DNA of 64,000 nucleotides, taken from Francisella uliginis (GTDB lineage: Bacteria > Pseudomonadota > Gammaproteobacteria > Francisellales > Francisellaceae). Location of the stretch: NCBI RefSeq assembly GCF_001895265.1, contig NZ_CP016796.1, forward strand, positions 62,001-126,000. The letters run 5' to 3'. The notes beneath the pieces are model-generated. The model had not been told where the DNA came from. It saw only the letters and a list, made by a program, of their open reading frames with translations, and made no database searches. The position numbers were made by a program, and so were the translations under genes. This document shows, piece after piece, positions 62,364-64,000 of the stretch (its first letter is position 1; each line of letters begins with the position of its first letter).

Positions 62364-63425
62364 GTGAAAAAAGAGAATCTACTTGAAAGACTTAATAAAG
62401 GTCCAGTAATTTGTGCAGAAGGTTTCCTATTTGAAATAGAGCGTCGTGGTTATTTAGCATCAGGTGAGTTTGTACCAATGGTATCGCTTGAACATCCTGA
62501 AGTTTTAGAGAACCTACATCGAGAGTTTCAACATGCGGGATCTGATATTGTTGAAGCATTTACATATAATGGTCATAGAGAGAAGCTAAGAGTTATTGGT
62601 AAAGAGCATTTGCTTGAGCCATTAAATAGACAAGCTCTAAGAATTGCTAAGAAAGTTGCTGACTCAACACCAGAAGGTGTACAACCAAATTTATTAGCAG
62701 GAAATATTTCTAATTCAAATATTTGGCAACAAGATGATCAAAAATCACAGCAAGAAGTTAAAAGTATGTTTAGCGAGATGATAGGATGGGCTGCTGAAGA
62801 AGGTGCTGACCTACTAATTGGTGAAACATTCTATTATGCTGAAGAGGCTTTCGCTGCTTTAGAAATTATGAAAAAAACAGGTTTACCTTGTGTAGTTACA
62901 ATAGCGCCATTTGGTGAGAATGTTATGCGTGATGGCTGGAGTATTGTGGATACTTGTAAGGAGTTAGAGCAACGTGGTGCTGATGTGGTTGGTATGAACT
63001 GTTTCAGAGGTCCTCATACAATGCTTCCTGATATAGCAGAAATTCGTAAAGCTGTTAAATGCCATGTTGCGGCATTACCTGTTCCTTATAGAACAACAAA
63101 TGATCATACTACATTTTTTAACTTACCTGATGAAAATGGTTGTCTTTGTGGTGCCCCTCATGGTAGAACATTCCCTACAGCATTAGATCCTTTATTCTGT
63201 AATCGTTATGAAATTAGAGATTTTGCTAAGAAAGCTTATGATCTAGGAGTTAATTATCTGGGTGTGTGTTGTGGTGCTAGCCCTATGTTAATTAGGGAGG
63301 TTGCAGATGCTGTTGGATTGCAAGTGCCAGCAAGTAAATACTTAGAGAGAATGGAAAATCACTTTATGTACGGTACTAATAAGCGTACAGCAAAACATAT
63401 GCAAGAATATGGTAATAAAGCATAA
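62364..63425 (+). CDS. Homocysteine S-methyltransferase family (betaine-homocysteine methyltransferase-like)
   Basis: This 353-residue zinc enzyme of the Pfam S-methyl_trans family shows SDIVEAFTYNGHREKL, GADLLIGETFYYAEEAF, and the zinc cysteines in VVGMNCFRG and LGVCCGASP. It would methylate homocysteine to methionine using betaine, S-methylmethionine or a similar donor. The BHMT-like block (FLFEIERRGYL) and length favour the betaine-type group. GTG start behind GGAG. The SAM-II switch upstream ties it to methionine supply. Confidence 0.88.
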   Translation: MKKENLLERLNKGPVICAEGFLFEIERRGYLASGEFVPMVSLEHPEVLENLHREFQHAGSDIVEAFTYNGHREKLRVIGKEHLLEPLNRQALRIAKKVADSTPEGVQPNLLAGNISNSNIWQQDDQKSQQEVKSMFSEMIGWAAEEGADLLIGETFYYAEEAFAALEIMKKTGLPCVVTIAPFGENVMRDGWSIVDTCKELEQRGADVVGMNCFRGPHTMLPDIAEIRKAVKCHVAALPVPYRTTNDHTTFFNLPDENGCLCGAPHGRTFPTALDPLFCNRYEIRDFAKKAYDLGVNYLGVCCGASPMLIREVADAVGLQVPASKYLERMENHFMYGTNKRTAKHMQEYGNKA

Positions 63426-63448
63426 AAAGTAACAAGTTAATTTAAAAA

Positions 63449-63502
63449 AGCGCTGATTTATTTCAAATTGCGGGCGCTAGATAAAATCTGCTAAAGCGAA
63501 AA
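63449..63502 (+). ncRNA. SAM-II riboswitch aptamer between the methyltransferase and PLP-enzyme genes
   Basis: This is almost identical in the core to the aptamer at 62211: AGCGCT (63449-63454) pairs with GGCGCT (63473-63478, a U-A to U-G change), the loop GATTTATTTCAAATTGCG is fully conserved, and ATAAAATCTGCTAAAGCGAAAA follows (loop TTTC can pair with GAAA). It begins only 23 nt after the preceding stop codon, so it is an intercistronic switch unless a promoter lies inside that gene. TCGTTTTAGC at 63523-63532 can pair with GCTAAAGCGA (63490-63499). Confidence 0.85.
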
Positions 63503-63557
63503 CATTAATAATATTGTTCTCATCGTTTTAGCAATTAAAATTTATGGGAGCAAAGAT

Positions 63558-64000
63558 ATGACCATTATAAATTCTAAAATCGATACTCTAGCTGTTCATG
63601 CAGGTAATCCAGGTGATCCAGTAACAGGTGCAGTAACGACACCTATTTACACCTCTTCAGTCTATCGTCAACAAAGTCCAGGTGGTGAAAAAGCTTTTGA
63701 ATATGGCAGAGTAGGCAATCCTACTAGATCTAGTTATGAGCAGGCTGTTGCAGAGCTGGAAGGGGCAAAAAAAGGCTATGCTTTTTCATCTGGGGTTGCT
63801 GCAATTAATGCAGTATTAGATATTTTAGGTGCAGATAGTCATATAATAGCAACTGATGCTTTATATGGTGGAACCTATAGATTATTTGAAGAAGTTAAAA
63901 AACACTCATCTGGACTTCAAGCAACATATGCTAACTTGAGTGATTTAGATAATTTAGAAGAAAACCTTAGAGAAAATACCAGAATGGTATGGGTTGAGAC
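63558..64000 (+). CDS. Cys/Met metabolism PLP-dependent enzyme (cystathionine gamma-synthase/lyase type), 5' part
   Basis: ATG 63558 behind GGGAG opens a frame of 147 codons that runs off the window. It shows the trans-sulfuration family N-terminus: TLAVHAGNPGDPVTGAV, TTPIYTSSVYRQQSPGG, FEYGRVGNPTRSSYEQAVAELEG, FSSGVAAINAVL and DALYGGTYRLFEE. The PLP lysine is beyond the edge. MetB, MetC, MetZ and cystathionine gamma-lyase cannot be told apart from this part; the SAM-II switch favours a methionine-biosynthetic role. Confidence 0.9.
   Translation, partial: MTIINSKIDTLAVHAGNPGDPVTGAVTTPIYTSSVYRQQSPGGEKAFEYGRVGNPTRSSYEQAVAELEGAKKGYAFSSGVAAINAVLDILGADSHIIATDALYGGTYRLFEEVKKHSSGLQATYANLSDLDNLEENLRENTRMVWVE

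Noticed and set aside
1-64000. tRNA, rRNA or CRISPR features
   Set aside because: No TTCGA-type T-arm followed by an acceptor stem, no rRNA-like GC-rich stretch and no regularly spaced repeats were seen on either strand.

Overview
The window is chromosomal DNA from a very AT-rich gammaproteobacterium, and I place it in Francisella. The reasons are the combined gene content and order: rpmH-rnpA-yidD-yidC followed directly by lipid A acyltransferase genes and a type IV pilin; a sppA-skp-rhodanese-secB-recA-recX run; a tandem-UspA stress protein; and several Francisella-type orphan secreted proteins. Three acyltransferase copies and a worn IS5-family element argue against a reduced F. tularensis genome and for an environmental or F. 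philomiragia-like relative. That species-level guess is inference. Both edges cut genes: a pilin on the left (minus strand) and a Cys/Met-metabolism PLP enzyme on the right (plus strand).

Layout. 1-5.4 kb: envelope and protein-insertion operon on the minus strand (rpmH, rnpA, yidD, yidC, three LpxL/HtrB paralogues, pilin). 6-18.7 kb, plus strand: aroE, murC, rsmI and a HAD phosphatase in an overlapping cluster, then two secreted RCC1-like proteins, a PLD-helicase, a universal stress protein, an MFS carrier followed by the 5-oxoprolinase genes pxpB-pxpA-pxpC, and dgkA. 18.9-31.2 kb: phosphate uptake (DUF47 protein plus PiT), cytochrome b561, two LysR-type regulators, nitroreductase, fumarase, a tiny basic ORF with its own strong promoter, a DUF1275 protein, an aromatic amino acid permease, rsmG, a YggS-type PLP protein, a FUSC-like protein and an MFS pump. 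31.3-36.9 kb is the accessory zone: an orphan response regulator with an unrecognised partner, a palindromic repeat, an IS5-family element, an orphan ORF, a glycosidase-like gene remnant, and a pilin fused to a putative galactose-binding-like domain. 37-47.6 kb: diaA, a BamE-like lipoprotein, rpsT, lepA, mnmA, a Ser/Asp-rich lipoprotein, and the riboflavin operon ribD-ribE-ribBA-ribH-def behind an FMN riboswitch. 47.7-54.6 kb: a keto-acid decarboxylase, a ferredoxin, sppA, skp, secB, recA, recX, ssb. 54.6-64 kb: repeat debris, a broken lipoprotein gene, ackA-pta, a mini-lipoprotein, gabD, an MFS carrier, then two methionine-pathway genes, each preceded by a SAM-II-type riboswitch.

How it fits together. 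Most of the window is core metabolism and envelope biogenesis. The most informative non-coding parts are the RNA switches. The FMN riboswitch has a visible terminator and anti-terminator. The two SAM-II aptamers have a competing downstream strand, and the second aptamer sits between two cistrons. I saw no tRNA, rRNA, CRISPR array, prophage or replication origin.
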